The notes beneath the pieces were generated by a model. The model was not told where the DNA came from, made no database searches, and worked only from the letters and a program-made list of their open reading frames with translations. The translations under genes and the position numbers were made by a program. Of a DNA stretch of 64,000 nt, positions 10,597-21,489 are shown one piece after another. The stretch comes from Massariosphaeria phaeospora. Its lineage: Eukaryota > Ascomycota > Dothideomycetes > Pleosporales. The stretch lies in assembly GCA_011032825.1 (NCBI GenBank), contig JAADJZ010000042.1, forward strand, positions 1-64,000, read 5' to 3'. Position 1 is the stretch's first letter. The number at the start of each line of letters is the position of its first letter.

Positions 10597-11365
10597 CTAA
10601 GGGTCGCTCAACCTAAACGGGTCCTCTAAGGGCTGCTCGTCCTCCGAGGGGTCCTCTGAGGGCTTCTCTCCATCCAAGGGCTCCCATGAAGGCTTCTCTT
10701 CCTCCGAAAGCTTCTCTTCCTCTAAGGGCTGCTCGTCCTCCGAGGGGTCCTCTGAGGGCTTCTCTCCATCCAAGGGCTCCCATGAAGGCTTCTCTTCCTC
10801 TGAAGGCTCCTTTTCCTCCGAAGGCTTCTCTTCCGAAGGCTTCTCTTCCTCTGAAGGCTTCTCTTCCTCCGAGAGCTCCTCTGAGTTCTCATCCTGGTGC
10901 TCCTCCGAGTCTTCTTTGCTACGGTCCGGCGCCGGCCCACAAACAGCCAGAAACGAGGCAAATGGCTTCTCGGTATAGCACCCCTTGCCATCATACAAGT
11001 GCCAGTCGCCTGCACAGTGATTACTCTGGTATATATATATGTTGCAGCCGCCCAGGTCGGTGACCGTCAAGCTGCTGCCGGGCGTCTCGTTGCAGTAGCT
11101 GCCGAAGTGCTGGGTGCGCAGGCCTCCGTCACCGGTAGCGCCGCACCCGGGCGGGGCGAATACGGTGCTGTGGGGAGGCGTGTTAGTGGAGGAGAGGGGG
11201 TCGGGGATGGAAGAGGAGGGGTTTAGCTTACGCATCCCAGGTTCTGACGGCGGGCGCGGTGTCGTTTGTCGGGTTGGTAGGGGGGGGCTTGGTGGGTGAA
11301 GCGTTGGCGACGGCGGCGGTGGCGAGGACGAGCGCGAGGCTGGTGAGGTTGACGTAGGCGAACAT
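10597..11365 (-). CDS. Small secreted Cys-rich protein with acidic repeat tail (two exons)
   Basis: Exon 1 is 11365-11232 and exon 2 is 11167-10597. The 64-nt intron (11231-11168) starts GTAAGC, has a CTAAC branch site and ends CACAG; splicing joins the frames into 234 residues. Residues 1 to about 22 are a classical signal peptide (hydrophobic core LALVLATAAVA, then N-A before S-P), so the product should be exported. A central domain of about 70 residues has six Cys and aromatic/Gly-rich spacing, suggesting three disulfides. The last 110 residues are Glu/Ser/Pro-rich repeats with two nearly identical 32-residue units. The composition suggests an extracellular, unstructured acidic tail. I do not recognise a named family. 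Size, secretion, Cys content and location beside a RIP-affected compartment make it effector-like, but that is inference. A TATA box lies upstream. Confidence 0.8.
10630..10821 (-). repeat. Two tandem 96-bp coding repeats in the secreted protein
   Basis: GGGCTGCTCGTCCTCC begins at 10630 and again at 10726, and the following stretch is almost identical, so the period is 96 bp (32 codons, frame-preserving). Smaller 15-18 bp Ser-Glu-Glu-Glu-Lys-Pro repeats follow. A separate direct repeat of about 28 bp (CCTAAACGGGTCCTCTAAGG, near 10584 and 10612) spans the stop codon and alters the C-terminus. Confidence 0.88.
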
Positions 11366-11531
11366 TGTGAGAAATGGTGCGGCGTATGAGGGGAGACGTG
11401 AGAGTGGGACGTGCGGATGAGCGAATGACCAAATGAATAGATAAACGAATCAATGAATGAGTGAGTGATTCAGTGAGTGTACAAACTGATGAGGAGCCAG
11501 TCGATGAAGCGGAGAGCATGGGCGCGGCGAC

Positions 11532-11537
11532 TTTATA
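11532..11537 (-). promoter_or_regulatory. TATA box of the secreted-protein gene
   Basis: On the minus strand the sequence reads TATAAA in an AT-rich patch (AAATATAAAG) about 167 bases upstream of the start codon at 11365, flanked by GC-rich DNA. The intervening leader holds irregular GAATGA/GAGTGA repeats at about 11420-11480. Spacing to a transcription start cannot be determined. Confidence 0.5.
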
Positions 11538-11699
11538 TTTACACTATACAGTACGTGCTTCCCTCCTGCTATCGTTGCGAGCCGTGGCTGTTGCGTTTGA
11601 TATTGTTAGGCAGTCAGCATAGTTCGCAACGACAATACAAATGAGGCTCCACTTGAGCATTCGCACGACTGGACGACTCTAACTGATCAATTGAATCTT

Positions 11700-12194
11700 A
11701 CGGCCTGCGCAGAGCCAACATGAAGATCGAGAGTATCCAACACAGATACCGAAGATGGATAATATAATCGAGAGTAAGACAAGTGCAAGAGAACCGATTG
11801 GACGGAGCGTGGATTTTAACGAGTAAGGTTGGAGTGTTTGTTGGCGTTGGATGTTGGGTGTGGATGCCTCAGGTTGTGTTGCACTTTTACAAACAACAAC
11901 CTTGTACAAATATACGCACGCTTGTGCGAATGCGTCTGGTTTGCACACCTGATTTTTCTCGCAGAAAACAACAAAGTACGTAGGTAATCGTCCTTTCTGT
12001 AGGTAGTATGGAGCTCGTCAAGAGCAGGTCGCTGGAAGAAGATACCACATGGAAACTCACATAGCAGCCCAATGCTCATGTGTAGTGTGCAAGACCCTGG
12101 GAAGTATTCTATAGATAGGAATCCGAAATTGAAAATCGATTCTTTGGATGCAGTCTGATAGATGGATGGTAGCGGTATGTAAAAGCGCTCTCCG
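11700..12194 (-). pseudogene. Probable 3' part of the interrupted modin-like gene
   Basis: If hAT-2 (12203-16269) is removed, the minus-strand reading frame entering it from 16278 continues into 12194 and stays open for about 40 more codons. It ends at a GTGAGT sequence near 12067 that could be a 5' splice site, with a candidate CTACAG acceptor about 60 nt on. Protein character is weak and I cannot match it to a domain. The true 3' end of the gene is not located. Confidence 0.35.
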
Positions 12195-12471
12195 CCCACG
12201 GACAGTGATTTTCGAGGACGGATTTCCCCGTGATCCGTCCCTGCTCCCTCAGTCCCTACAGACCATGGATAATCCAAGGAGTACTCGCTAATATCCTTGG
12301 CCTATACTAACTTGTATAGTAATAGGATATGCCGTAGTCTCAAAGGTTATCTGTACGGTCTCTATCAACCTGTGAGATGAGGCCGTCACGTACGGATTCG
12401 AACAGAGCTTCAAGTACGCGTTCAATTTTGATGTATACAGTACAAAACGCCTCGATCTCATGCAGAGTAGC

Positions 12472-13001
12472 CTATATAGCGTCAATAGGAGGCCATTGCT
12501 CTACAAATAGTTTATCGTCGTCGTCGTCGCCTATATACTCTCGCCAGTATTCCGTGATAGTTGACATCTCTGCGTCCTCTCCTCCGCGTAACTGAGCGTC
12601 GTGATCTCCAATAGATATAAGGCCTGAGTTGCCCCAATTGTTGAGGCAAAGGTGAGCTTCAAGCGTAGCCTCTCCCATACGGCCACGTCGCTCAGCTATA
12701 GAGCAGCTATCCGACGACAGCCATCTAGAGCTGGATCGCTCCATCGCAGCCAGGTATAATTGAAAGGCACTTGAAAAACAGGCTGCCCGTCTGATAGCAC
12801 CTCTACGCTATCCTTGTTTGTTTGCTGGTACTGCGTAGGTACAGGGACGTCGGCGGAATCGAGTTCGGTAAGGGGTGCGTCGGTATCCGCGTCATCGAGT
12901 ATAGCCAGTTCCTGGCTGCTAGAAGGCGTCGCAGCGGCGGCAGCACTGCGCAGCGACCTAACAGGCGTGCGAGAGTGTTGGTTGGGTTGTTTTCTAGCCA
13001 T
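12472..13001 (-). pseudogene. Remnant hAT-2 transposase: N-terminus joined to C-terminus
   Basis: From an ATG at 13001 a frame runs about 100 codons to 12696 with a low-complexity Ala/Ser/Asp N-terminus and a TWLRWSDP motif typical of the start of fungal hAT transposases. An overlapping second frame (12744-12472) resembles the hAT C-terminus: AERRGRMG, then TLEAHLCLNNWG, then an acidic tail. The BED finger, the catalytic region and most of the dimerisation domain between them are missing, and the frames are out of register around 12720-12745. It cannot encode an active transposase. hAT-3 inserted 67 bp upstream of its ATG. Confidence 0.7.
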
Positions 13002-13075
13002 CGAAAAAGGCCTGAGTGAATTGGGCGACTCAATCTCATGTATTGAGGCAGTGGGCGTAGGTGCGGGGATGAGAT

Positions 13076-16000
13076 CAGAGATGTCAACAATCAATCTCGC
13101 AGGCGCTCCCATAGCAATCAATTCAATCTGAGATGCCTAGATTGATTGGATTGAATTGATAACGATCCACGCCCTCCCTCTCTCGCCCCCCCGCCTAACT
13201 TTGGTGTTGCTGAGGGCGTAAAGTAGCCAAAATATAAATTGCCTCAGTTCGATTCTCGCCAAAAACGTAAATATTAAAATATTTTCGCTTAGTTGCCTAT
13301 CTTAGGCTTAGCGCTGCCGTGTAAAAATTTCCGAACATCTCGATTTCCTACGCGCCTCTCAACGCGTACATCTACACTCTCATTGCCGCCGCCCACGCCG
13401 CCTACAGTACGTATTTTTGACGCGCTTTTCGCTCGTACGCTTACCTGTTAGATGAACCGTAACTTCCTCGCCGTATTTTCGCAGCGCGTCGATCGCGAGG
13501 CAACGCAGCCGTCGGGTACTGTGTCATCCTACTAGGCAACCGATACCGATTCTACGATCGACGATACGCTCGCCTACGATCCGTTTACTGCCTCTGCCGA
13601 TGGAGATTACCAAGGCCTAGATTGGACGCGCGTTTCAAATCTGATAAAGCTACCGTACAGCGCAAAGCGCAAACGCGAGAGCTAGGTGTTTCAACATGGC
13701 TAGTGCCTATGGCACCGAAAAGAGAAGGCGATATACTAGCTCTGCAAGTTTTGCTACACACACAAATCAATAGGTAGATTATACAAGGCAGCAGAGGCTA
13801 CCTCAGCTATAGCGCGGCATCTCGGCGAGCAGAAACCTAGCCATAGTGTTGACAGAGGTGGCTCTATAACGTTCAAAAAGGAAGCCTCTATCGTCGCGCA
13901 TTTGCACCGCCGTGGCCTCGGCGTTAGCCAAGCGGTTGCCAATGAGATTGTTGACAGCTTCTCGCCGCGTGTTTTTCAACAGGCGCTTATTAACTAAATT
14001 GCGACTAACAATTAAGCTCTTCGCGTTATCGAGGTGCCTGCGTTTCGTAAGATAATCCAAGCAGCTAATCCGCTCGCCGAGCGCGCTTTCTGGCGGAGTC
14101 ACAATACGGCGCGAGCGTACATTATGGAGGAATACAACGCTTACCTGCCTGCTGTTGTTAGCTACCTAAAACAGGCGCGCTCAGCGATCTACATCTTATT
14201 TGACAATTAGACGTTAATCAGCGGCAAACGGGCGCTTACTGGAATCTGCGTACATTACCTAAACGCAGCGGGCAAGCAAGTAGACTACCTGCTTGGCCTG
14301 CCGACGCTGTCGAGCGAGCACTTCGGCGCAAACGTTGCAGCAATTGTAAGCTCAACTCTCCGTACGTTTCATATAAAAAAAGAAGCCTTGGGTTACTTTG
14401 TACTTAATAACGCTTTTAACAACGACACTGCGATCGACGCTCTAGCAGAGAAGTACGGCTTCAACGCAAAGCACCGAAGATTGCGCTGCACTTGCTACAT
14501 ACTCAATCTCGCCGCCTAGCGCGTAATATTTGGCCAACATTGTGAGGCGTTTGAGAACTCGAATGACACTCTCGCTGTACGTACGCCTCGCTTTCTCAAA
14601 TCAACCTAGCTAACCTATACAGGCAGAGGAGGAGTACATGAACGAGTAGCGCAAAGCTAGCTCGCTTGAAGTACTGTTTATCGTCATCGCCTTAATATGT
14701 ACTCCGCAGGCTCGTGAGTTGCTAGAGCGCTTTCAACAGAATGAGGCTACTTAGCTAGGCACCGCTACACCCAAATTTACGCCTAAAGAACTCAAAAAAC
14801 CAGTCAAGACGCGCTGGAATTCTTACTACGACTGCTTTGAGCGCGCTGTTGAGCTACGGGCGCCACTTGATGATTATATAGCGCACAAATCAGGCGAGTA
14901 CAATCGCCACACAGCTCGCCGCCAACCTCGCGCGGTTGCTCGCTCTCTCGACGCTAGCAAATCTCGCTTGTTTATTAGTAAGAGCGGGCTTACAGGCAAA
15001 GATTAGGCTACTATAACGAAGTATCTCGAGCTGCTTAAGCCTTTTAAGAAAGCGACTAGCTAGCTTGAAAGCCGAGGCAGCGCTGGCCGCCATGGCGCGA
15101 TCTAGGAGGTAATCCCTACGTTTGAGTAGCTTACTAATGCGCTGGAAGCTTTGCGTGAGCGAGTTGACGCCGTGGATTACAACGATCCCGACGCGCCTGA
15201 GGATCACGTCAAAACCAACCTCAATCTCGCTATCTCTAAGATTGAGGAGTACTACGCAAAGTTTGAGGACGCCTTAGCGTATTACGCTGCCCTACGCCTT
15301 TATCCTGCCTACAACAATTACGTTGATATTGCCTAGAGAGTACCGCTAGATAATGACGTAGATGGCTACTCGCGAGAGGAGTAGCTAGAAGCTAACAACA
15401 AGAGCTTTCAACTGCTTTAGGCGAGAGCTAAAGAGAAAGCTGCTGCTGCTAATCCTAAGTCACTACAAGCGCCCCAAAGTAAGAAACTACGCCCTAATTA
15501 CGCACTCAATCGCACCGAGTTTATGAGGGCTACGATGAAAGAGAGGGAAACTCTTATGAATATAGAGGACGAGTATGAACTATAGAGATCGAAGAAAGCA
15601 CTTGATCTCTCTTACAAGCTCGCTTAGCAGCCGATTGCCTACTAGCTGTCAAAAGAGCAACAGTACCCCGTCTTGGCACAGTTTGCTATGGATGTTTTAA
15701 GTATCCCTGCCGCTGCGGCAGATTGCGAGAGGACCTTTAGTAAATTGGCAGATTTACTAGGCGTACGGAGATTGCGAATGCTCCCTGACCTACTCTTGGC
15801 GCTGCAGAGCCTTCGCTCCTGGAAACGCCTTAGAATCCAGAAGTCTAAAACGCCCTACAAACCTAGCTATATACCAGACCTAACGATTTGCCAAATCAAC
15901 GAGTACTTGAACCAATTCACTAAGTTTGAGGCTGAGGAGTAGGATTACTAATCAATCAATCCAATTCAATCTGAAAACTCGTCAAATCTTATCAATCAAT

Positions 16001-16082
16001 CCAATCAAGCTAGGCGGAGATTTTTGAGCAATTAATTAAGCTCGCGGCAGCGAGCTTGATTGATTGATTATTGACAACTCTG
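13076..16082 (+). mobile_element. hAT-3: full-length hAT transposon nested in hAT-2
   Basis: The 3,007-bp element has termini CAGAG-A/T-TGTCAA-T/C-AATCAATC at 13076 and, inverted, at 16082. The exact 8-bp duplication GATGAGAT lies at 13068-13075 and 16083-16090. Subterminal regions at both ends carry many ATTGATTGG/CAATCAATC-type motifs, likely transposase-binding repeats. It contains a complete but mutated transposase gene. GC content is much higher than in the repeats further right, so this insertion is relatively young. Confidence 0.95.
13452..15942 (+). pseudogene. hAT-3 transposase, RIP-mutated, with one retained intron
   Basis: A frame from ATG 13452 and a second frame to TAG 15940-15942 join through a 46-nt intron at 14577-14622 (GTACGT, CTAAC, TACAG; phase 0), giving about 814 codons. 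Order: a BED-type zinc finger (LCKFCYTH, about 13745), then the FDN-stop-T element (normally D.WT) near 14200. Next is LNNAFNND near 14410, where LDNASNND is expected, so the second catalytic Asp is Asn. Then comes CTCYILNLA, where an His is normal, then TRWNSYYD near 14815. The C-terminal hAT dimerisation domain (15673-15942: SIPAAAADCERTFS) is intact. Stops are TAG/TAA at former Trp/Gln positions. The element cannot move by itself. Confidence 0.9.
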
Positions 16083-16277
16083 GATGAGATGTAGTTGAAA
16101 TCCGCTATCCGGAGTATCAAATGGGGAGCCGCACTTAGAACCGGAACATTCACGGCACGCCTTATTTGGGTATAGATTGATGATTACTAACTACTTCTGG
16201 CTCCTTGGATAATCTATGGATAATCTGGATCGATCCGGAGTCGATCCGATCCGTCCCTGTAAATCACTGCCCACGGA

Positions 16278-17429
16278 AAATGGTGCCCGCACCCCAGAAT
16301 AAGTAGGAAGAGAACCCCAACTGTTTCTGCGACATGTTTGCCTTGTTCAAGTCAATAGTCGCCTGTCGTCCAAGTCGAGGCGATTGTTGATTCCCACTGT
16401 CGTAGTGAGAACTACGCACTCGCACTCGCACTCGCACTAGCCTCAGCTGTAGCCTGCTGACCGTCGCCACTGTTTGTGTCCTGGTTCTCGCCTTCGCTCG
16501 CTGGTGGATTCAAGAGCCCATGTTTAAAGAAAGCGGGAGCGACCATGACTTCTGCTACCTCTCTGCTGGGAAAGAGATCTGGAGCACAGTCCATCAACGC
16601 CTCGTATATCTTCTCTAACCCCGAATGCGTGTGTACATATTCGGACATGTACCCTGGATTGTTCTATTTAGGCGGCAGTGATAAGTAACTATGCGATTTT
16701 GTCATCGAGACCAGCGTTGGCCTCTTCGTCGCTGTCACTGTCCCTTCAACGTTAGCTATTCTCTTGGCGAGCTCTAACATGAAGACCGAGAATATTTCAA
16801 GCGCGCATTCATGCTCTATGCTGTGCCCAGACAAAACGGCTATATCAGCGTGCGCGGTGGAGTCATTGTCGTAAACCCAATCAGGAGACACTTGAAACCC
16901 CACGTCTCCACCCAAGCATTCTTTTTCTAGCTCGTGGAGTTCTTCATCAGCTTCATAGAGATTATTTTCGAGGATATGCTGCTTAACGCTTATTTCAGCA
17001 TGATTTTCCTCGGTGCTTTGATCTGGGGTGAAATAATCCGCATGGTTATTCCTCGACCGCTAGAATTGATACGTCTCGAGCCTGCATTGCAAAAGATCAC
17101 TAAATTTTGTAAACCTTCGTGTGATCAAGTGAGCATCTGCGTAAGCCCGGCCTAAGCTCTCTTCGCTCGAAGGTCCGGCTAGACACGATCTAGTTGACTT
17201 GTGCTCATCGTTGAGCCGTTGCAGATTTTGGCCCTCACGAGTCACACGTAGAGTTGAAAGCGCCGAATACGGGGTAAGGGTGAAAGTCAGTTGTAGAGCC
17301 GGAGTCCGCAGATATATACACACGCTGGCCATCAGGAGTCAGGACAAGGTACTAGGAAGAGCCCTGCGCTTAGCCAAGTCGAGAGGCCGGACATGTTCGT
17401 CGAAAGACACTTGGGGAGCGAAGCACTGA
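16278..17429 (-). pseudogene. Middle exons of the interrupted modin-like gene
   Basis: Three minus-strand open segments (16915-16664, 16648-16412, and one entering hAT-2 from about 16340) have the character of fungal protein exons rather than of repeats. The first carries HECALEIFSVFMLELAKRI and the second HSGLEKIYEALMDCAPDLF, which resemble blocks in large fungal membrane proteins that also contain the transmembrane block encoded at 18422-18212. A short GCACTC microsatellite at about 16413-16440 encodes alternating Ala-Ser. Exact splice sites were not resolved here. The part at 17.0-17.43 kb is of mixed quality. Confidence 0.5.
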
Positions 17430-17555
17430 GTATTCGGATGCATGGTTTCATGTCCCACTCTGTCATGATGTCCCACGCTGTCATGGTTTTAGCATCTACC
17501 ATGCTCAAAGAGAATCAACAGATTCGAGGGAAATAAACAAGGGTGACTAACATAC

Positions 17556-18422
17556 CTATTTTATGTAACTTGACGCGCATATGAATGCTTAAATTGCATA
17601 GGTTTAGTATGGCCTGGAGGGTATGACGATGTTCAGGACTAATTTCCCACTTATCATTGACCTCATTAGGGTCACGGTCCCCCAACTCATGTAAGAACCC
17701 CTCCCGATGTAGTTTAATAATAAACCTTTCTTTGTGAAAAATCCGTTCAGTTCCCGAGATTTGAGAGGAAGCTGTCGTGACAGCGCGCGATAGAGCAACG
17801 CTGAATGAGAAGGTACGGAAAGGCTGGTACTTCGGCATCCACGTAAGAACCTGTGCGGCACTGGTCAGGGTAGTCTCGATGGCTCTGACAAGTTGCGGTG
17901 CCAAGCCAGGATCAGTCCTCTTCTCTCCTGTGCATTCACTCAGCGAATCCAAAATTTGAACTTCTTTAAGACTTTTGAGGTTACTACACAGCCGTGTTTC
18001 TTCCAGAGCGAAGGCAGAAGGGCAGGCCATTTTCGGGTTACGTAGGAAGTCATCCCGACATGTTAAGTGTTCCAGCTCGTGGATTGACTTTTCAAAACAA
18101 TAGCCACCGGTTCCTATCTCGAAAAAGGGTACGAATGCGCCGGGTGACGGGAGTTGTTCGTTCGGTCGAGGCTAATAGTTGTACAAATGATCATCCAACC
18201 AGTCAGTGGCATTACGGCCCTTTATTATGCAACTGAGCTTTGATACTCAATATATAACGCAATCCACGGGAGCTCGTCTCGAATAGGTAGTGAGATAAGC
18301 CACGGCGAATCCATGCCCGAATCCGAGTTAACATAGTCGAAGACCAGTGGAGAGCGCGCAAACCAACAAATTGGCATATGAACCCAATCAGGCTTATGAT
18401 CGTAGCAGTGATAGCTAGGGTA
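17556..18422 (-). pseudogene. Transmembrane-containing exon of the modin-like gene
   Basis: Minus-strand exon starting at 18422, just after a CTAAC...TTGTCAG acceptor, and ending at 17556 before a GTATGT donor. It opens with a hydrophobic helix (LAITATIISLIGFICQFVG), then LRALHWSSTM and RAWIRRGLS. I recall this block from large fungal membrane proteins sometimes annotated modin. It continues DWLDDHLYNY, a Cys/Glu-rich part, and a beta-rich segment (FRTFSFSVAL). A one-base frameshift near 18212-18220 and an in-frame TAG at 18172-18174 break it, so the gene is dead even without the insertions. The hAT-1 insertion lies in the intron immediately upstream. Name tentative; membrane location inferred from the helix. 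Confidence 0.68.
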
Positions 18423-19106
18423 CTGACAAGGTTAGAATACCGCAAAATGATTTTTCGACACTAGCCCGTCAAAAAACGAACGCGATTCATACAAATGAGC
18501 ATAGTTGTCAACAATCAAGCCAATCCAAGCTGAGGCATCGGCTTGGATTGCTCGTTTTTCGAGAGCGTCAGCTTGGATTGTTGGAGCTAACAAGCTGAGA
18601 TCGTGAGCTTGATTGAGGCTTGATTGATCGGCTTGATAGCCCGTACTAGCTCTAGCCTTAGTGTTGAGTTTCGTCGTCTCAAGTCGCTAGCCCGCACAAA
18701 AGCTCTATATTGTCGTTGTCTGCTGCCTCCTCCTCTACTACCTCGTTATCGCTTCTAAGGCTAGCTCTTTGCTACCGTCGTACGCATTGTATTGCCGCTA
18801 GAAGTTGAGGTCCTAGACGTCGTCGTCGCGGCTCTAAGAGGTCGCCTAGCTCATTAAACAGGCGCTCACACTCACAGCTTGACGCTGGGATAGAGAGTAC
18901 GTCAAGCGCAAGCTTACTGAGGCTAGGGTAGCAATCGCGCATGCTCACCTAATATTTGATAGGGTTATCTGCGTGTTCTGTACCTCTTTTGGCTGCCAGC
19001 TCGCTGCGCTTCTACCTCTTAAACTCGTCCTCGTCGGCTGTAAGGCTGCCGGCAGTACTAGGGTTGAGTATACTATCGATCGCGTCGTCTATATCACTTG
19101 GGATTA

Positions 19107-21076
19107 CGGAGGTGTTTCCCAAAAGTATGGGCCGATGGCCTGAGCGTACTTAGGGGCCGCTCGGGCCCCCCGAATACGAGGCAAGATCGGCAGGCCAAGG
19201 TTTGACAGCGAATATCGCATATTTTGGATTTGTGTGAGGATTTGTATGGCCAAAAGTATTTTGCGATATGAGATAGATAGTTGAGGTTCGCTAGAGTTGC
19301 TAGATGTTCTCAAAATTCATATTATTCGAAGTTTTCACTCAAATCCGCACCCAAAACCGATTTTCTGTACTTGAACTTGCCTCCCACTATGCCTAGGTAC
19401 TATGAGACGGCTACTAGAGCTCAGGTAGTCTCTCTACGCTCATTTGGAGCTACGCCAGCGCAGGTTGAAAAGGTGACAGGGGTCAATGGGCGTACTCAGC
19501 TCAAGATGGTGGCCAGGGCCAAAGAAAGGGGCTATCAATTCGGCGAGGCTACTGCCTTGCTACTTGATATACACGTTGCCGACGCACCTAAATCTGGTGC
19601 TCCTCGTAAAAGGACTCCTTCTTTTGATAAAGCTGTTACTAAGAAGGTGCGTCGTGATCGTTTTGAGCGTGAAAAAGGCACTAAGCAACTTAGTGAGGAC
19701 TTTAAAGAGGAACAGATAGATGTGAGCAGAATGACTGTGTGGAGATCTCTGCGTGAGCAAGGCTTCAAGAACGTTAAACCTATAAAAAAACCTGGCCTTA
19801 CTCCGCGTATGATGAAGGAGAGAGTAAAGTTCTGTAAGAGGCACAAAGATTGGACCTTAGAGGACTGAAAAAACGTTATATAGAGCGACGAGACCTCTAT
19901 TGTTTTAGGCGTACGTCGCGGCAGTGTACGAATCTGGAGGCAACCCGCAGAAAAGTATAACAGTACTGCTATCCGGCGTAGGTGGAAGGGGTACTCTGAA
20001 TTCATGTTTTGGGGTTGCTTTTCGTACTACAACAAAGGCCCTTGCTACATCTATCATACAGAGACTCCTGCACAGAAAAAGGCAGCGGAAAAGGAGGTTG
20101 CTAAGCTTAATAAGAAATGGGAGGCTCACAAACGTGAGGAGTGGGAGTTAACTACAGCTATGAAGCGCGTAGGCCTTCGAAACAAGCCAGGTTCAAAGCC
20201 TCAGTGGAAATGGAACAAGGAGAATGGAAAACTGGTTCGCGAAGGCAGAGGAGGCATAGATTGGTGGCGCTATTACAGTGAGGTACTTAACCCAAAGCTA
20301 ATTCCCTTTGCAAAGAAGTGCCGTACTGCTTTGCCTCATACAATTGTACAGGAAGATAAGGCCCCTTCACATGCCCACTGGTTTCAGGGGGAGGTTTATC
20401 GAATAGAGGATGTACAGCGGCTTCTTTGGTGCGGCAATTCACCTAATCTTAACGCAATTGAAGCTGCCTGGCCGTGGCTAAAGCGACGTACTACTGGCAA
20501 AGGCGCACCTCAAAATGCTAAAGAAATGGAGGCCTACTGGACCCACTGGTGGGGAGAGCTTGAACAGTGGAGGATCCAGAGATGGACTGAGAGGATTCCT
20601 CGGCACATACAAAAGATATTAGAGCTCCATAGTAGCAACGAGTATCAAGAGGGACGGTTTGATAAAGTAACCTCACACTCAAAGGGACCTACAGAGGCAG
20701 AACTATCTCGAAAAGAGCCTACGGCAACTGCTTCATCAACTACTACATCAGAATCTAGCATAGATGGCCCTCCAAACAGGCGCCGCTACGGAGATTTCCG
20801 TGATAACCTCACATGGAGTGAACTAGAAGATTTTGAAGGTGACGGCAAGGTTGATTCAAGCACCTAGGGGTCAGGTATGGACGCTGAGGGCGAAACAGAT
20901 GATAGTATTCACTAGTTCAGACAAATTAAGGTTGATTTTGTATACATTATATCGTGTTTTGAGTCACTGTTGAGGAACATTCACATTTGGGCCGCATCTC
21001 GGAGCTCTATTCATCCGAACCGGGCGCTATGACCTCCGCTCGGGCCATCGGCCCATACTTTTGGGAAACACCTCCG
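19107..21076 (+). mobile_element. Tc1-type DNA transposon (DD34E), inserted in hAT-1
   Basis: The 1,970-bp element has inverted termini CGGAGGTGTTTCCCAAAAGT at both ends, continuing ATGGGCCGATGGCC. It is flanked by TA at 19105-19106 and TA at 21077-21078. Apart from very few differences the two ends match over at least 37 bases. The element splits the hAT-1 transposase exactly. It shows almost no RIP compared with the DNA 200 bp further right, so it is among the latest arrivals. Confidence 0.95.
19389..20867 (+). pseudogene. Tc1-type transposase with two nonsense mutations
   Basis: One continuous frame of 493 codons from ATG 19389 to TAG 20867, broken only by TGA at 19866-19868 and TAG at 19881-19883. 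Both sit where related proteins have Trp (ED-stop-KNVI-stop-SDET). The N-terminal 120 residues form helix-turn-helix DNA-binding domains. The catalytic residues are Asp167 (SDETS), Asp323 (QEDKAPSHA) and Glu358 (NLNAIEAAW), with exactly 34 residues between the last two. The motif before Glu reads SPNLN where SPDLN is usual. A basic insertion of about 90 residues separates the first two acidic residues, as in several fungal Tc1 relatives. Only RIP-type transitions disable it. Codon use elsewhere is intact. Confidence 0.9.
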
Positions 21077-21489
21077 TACTGCCGACGGCTTTACCGCGCG
21101 CGGTGAGGTGTTGTACTGCGCCCAAAGCGCCTAATAGCTGGCGTTACTAGCCTCGAGCTACCGTGTCCGTGCACCCAATGCACGGATTCAGCCAATGCAC
21201 GCCGAACACCAAACACGTCAAAACTCTCTAATTTTCAACACGCGACAACTCTACTACTATAGATCCTATTTAGGCTGCAATTGATAAAATTAAATTGCAA
21301 AAACTAAAAAAAAGATTTTTTATATACAGAAATTGCTACTAAACGTACTGTCAATTGTAGTACACTATTTTTTTGATACTAAAGTGTTACAAAGTCGCGT
21401 GTAGCTACTGCAAACAATTAACAAAAGCTTAACTTATATCAAAAAAAACAAACTTAAGCAATATATTAAAAAACTTACAAAAAAACATA

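Larger units (their letters stand above)
12203..16269 (-). mobile_element. hAT-2: internally deleted hAT transposon, split by hAT-3
   Basis: The terminal inverted repeats begin CAGTGATTT and share GGACGGAT a few bases further in. The left end starts at 12203 and the right end closes at 16269. An exact 8-bp duplication CCCACGGA lies at 12195-12202 and 16270-16277, diagnostic of hAT insertion. After subtracting the nested hAT-3 and its duplication, only about 1.05 kb remains, far too short for an autonomous hAT. The residual minus-strand coding joins an N-terminal and a C-terminal part of a transposase, so this is a deletion derivative. It disrupts the modin-like gene. Confidence 0.93.
18658..21158 (-). 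pseudogene. C-terminal part of the hAT-1 transposase, interrupted by a Tc1-type element
   Basis: Minus-strand coding 21158-21079 and 19104-18658, contiguous once the Tc1-type element 19107-21076 is removed. It carries the hAT dimerisation signature: YPSLSKLALDVLSIPASS, then CECERLF.ELGDLL and a cluster of Arg, then an acidic tail ending at TAA 18658-18660. TAG codons replace Trp at several places, for example in the KRWKR- and KYW-type motifs. It is related to but distinct from the hAT-3 transposase. The N-terminal parts lie beyond the pogo-like insertion, from 27927 rightward. Confidence 0.82.

Noticed and set aside
16412..16915. Two small independent hypothetical genes on the minus strand
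   Set aside because: Their character and order fit consecutive exons of the modin-like gene interrupted by hAT-2 and hAT-1.
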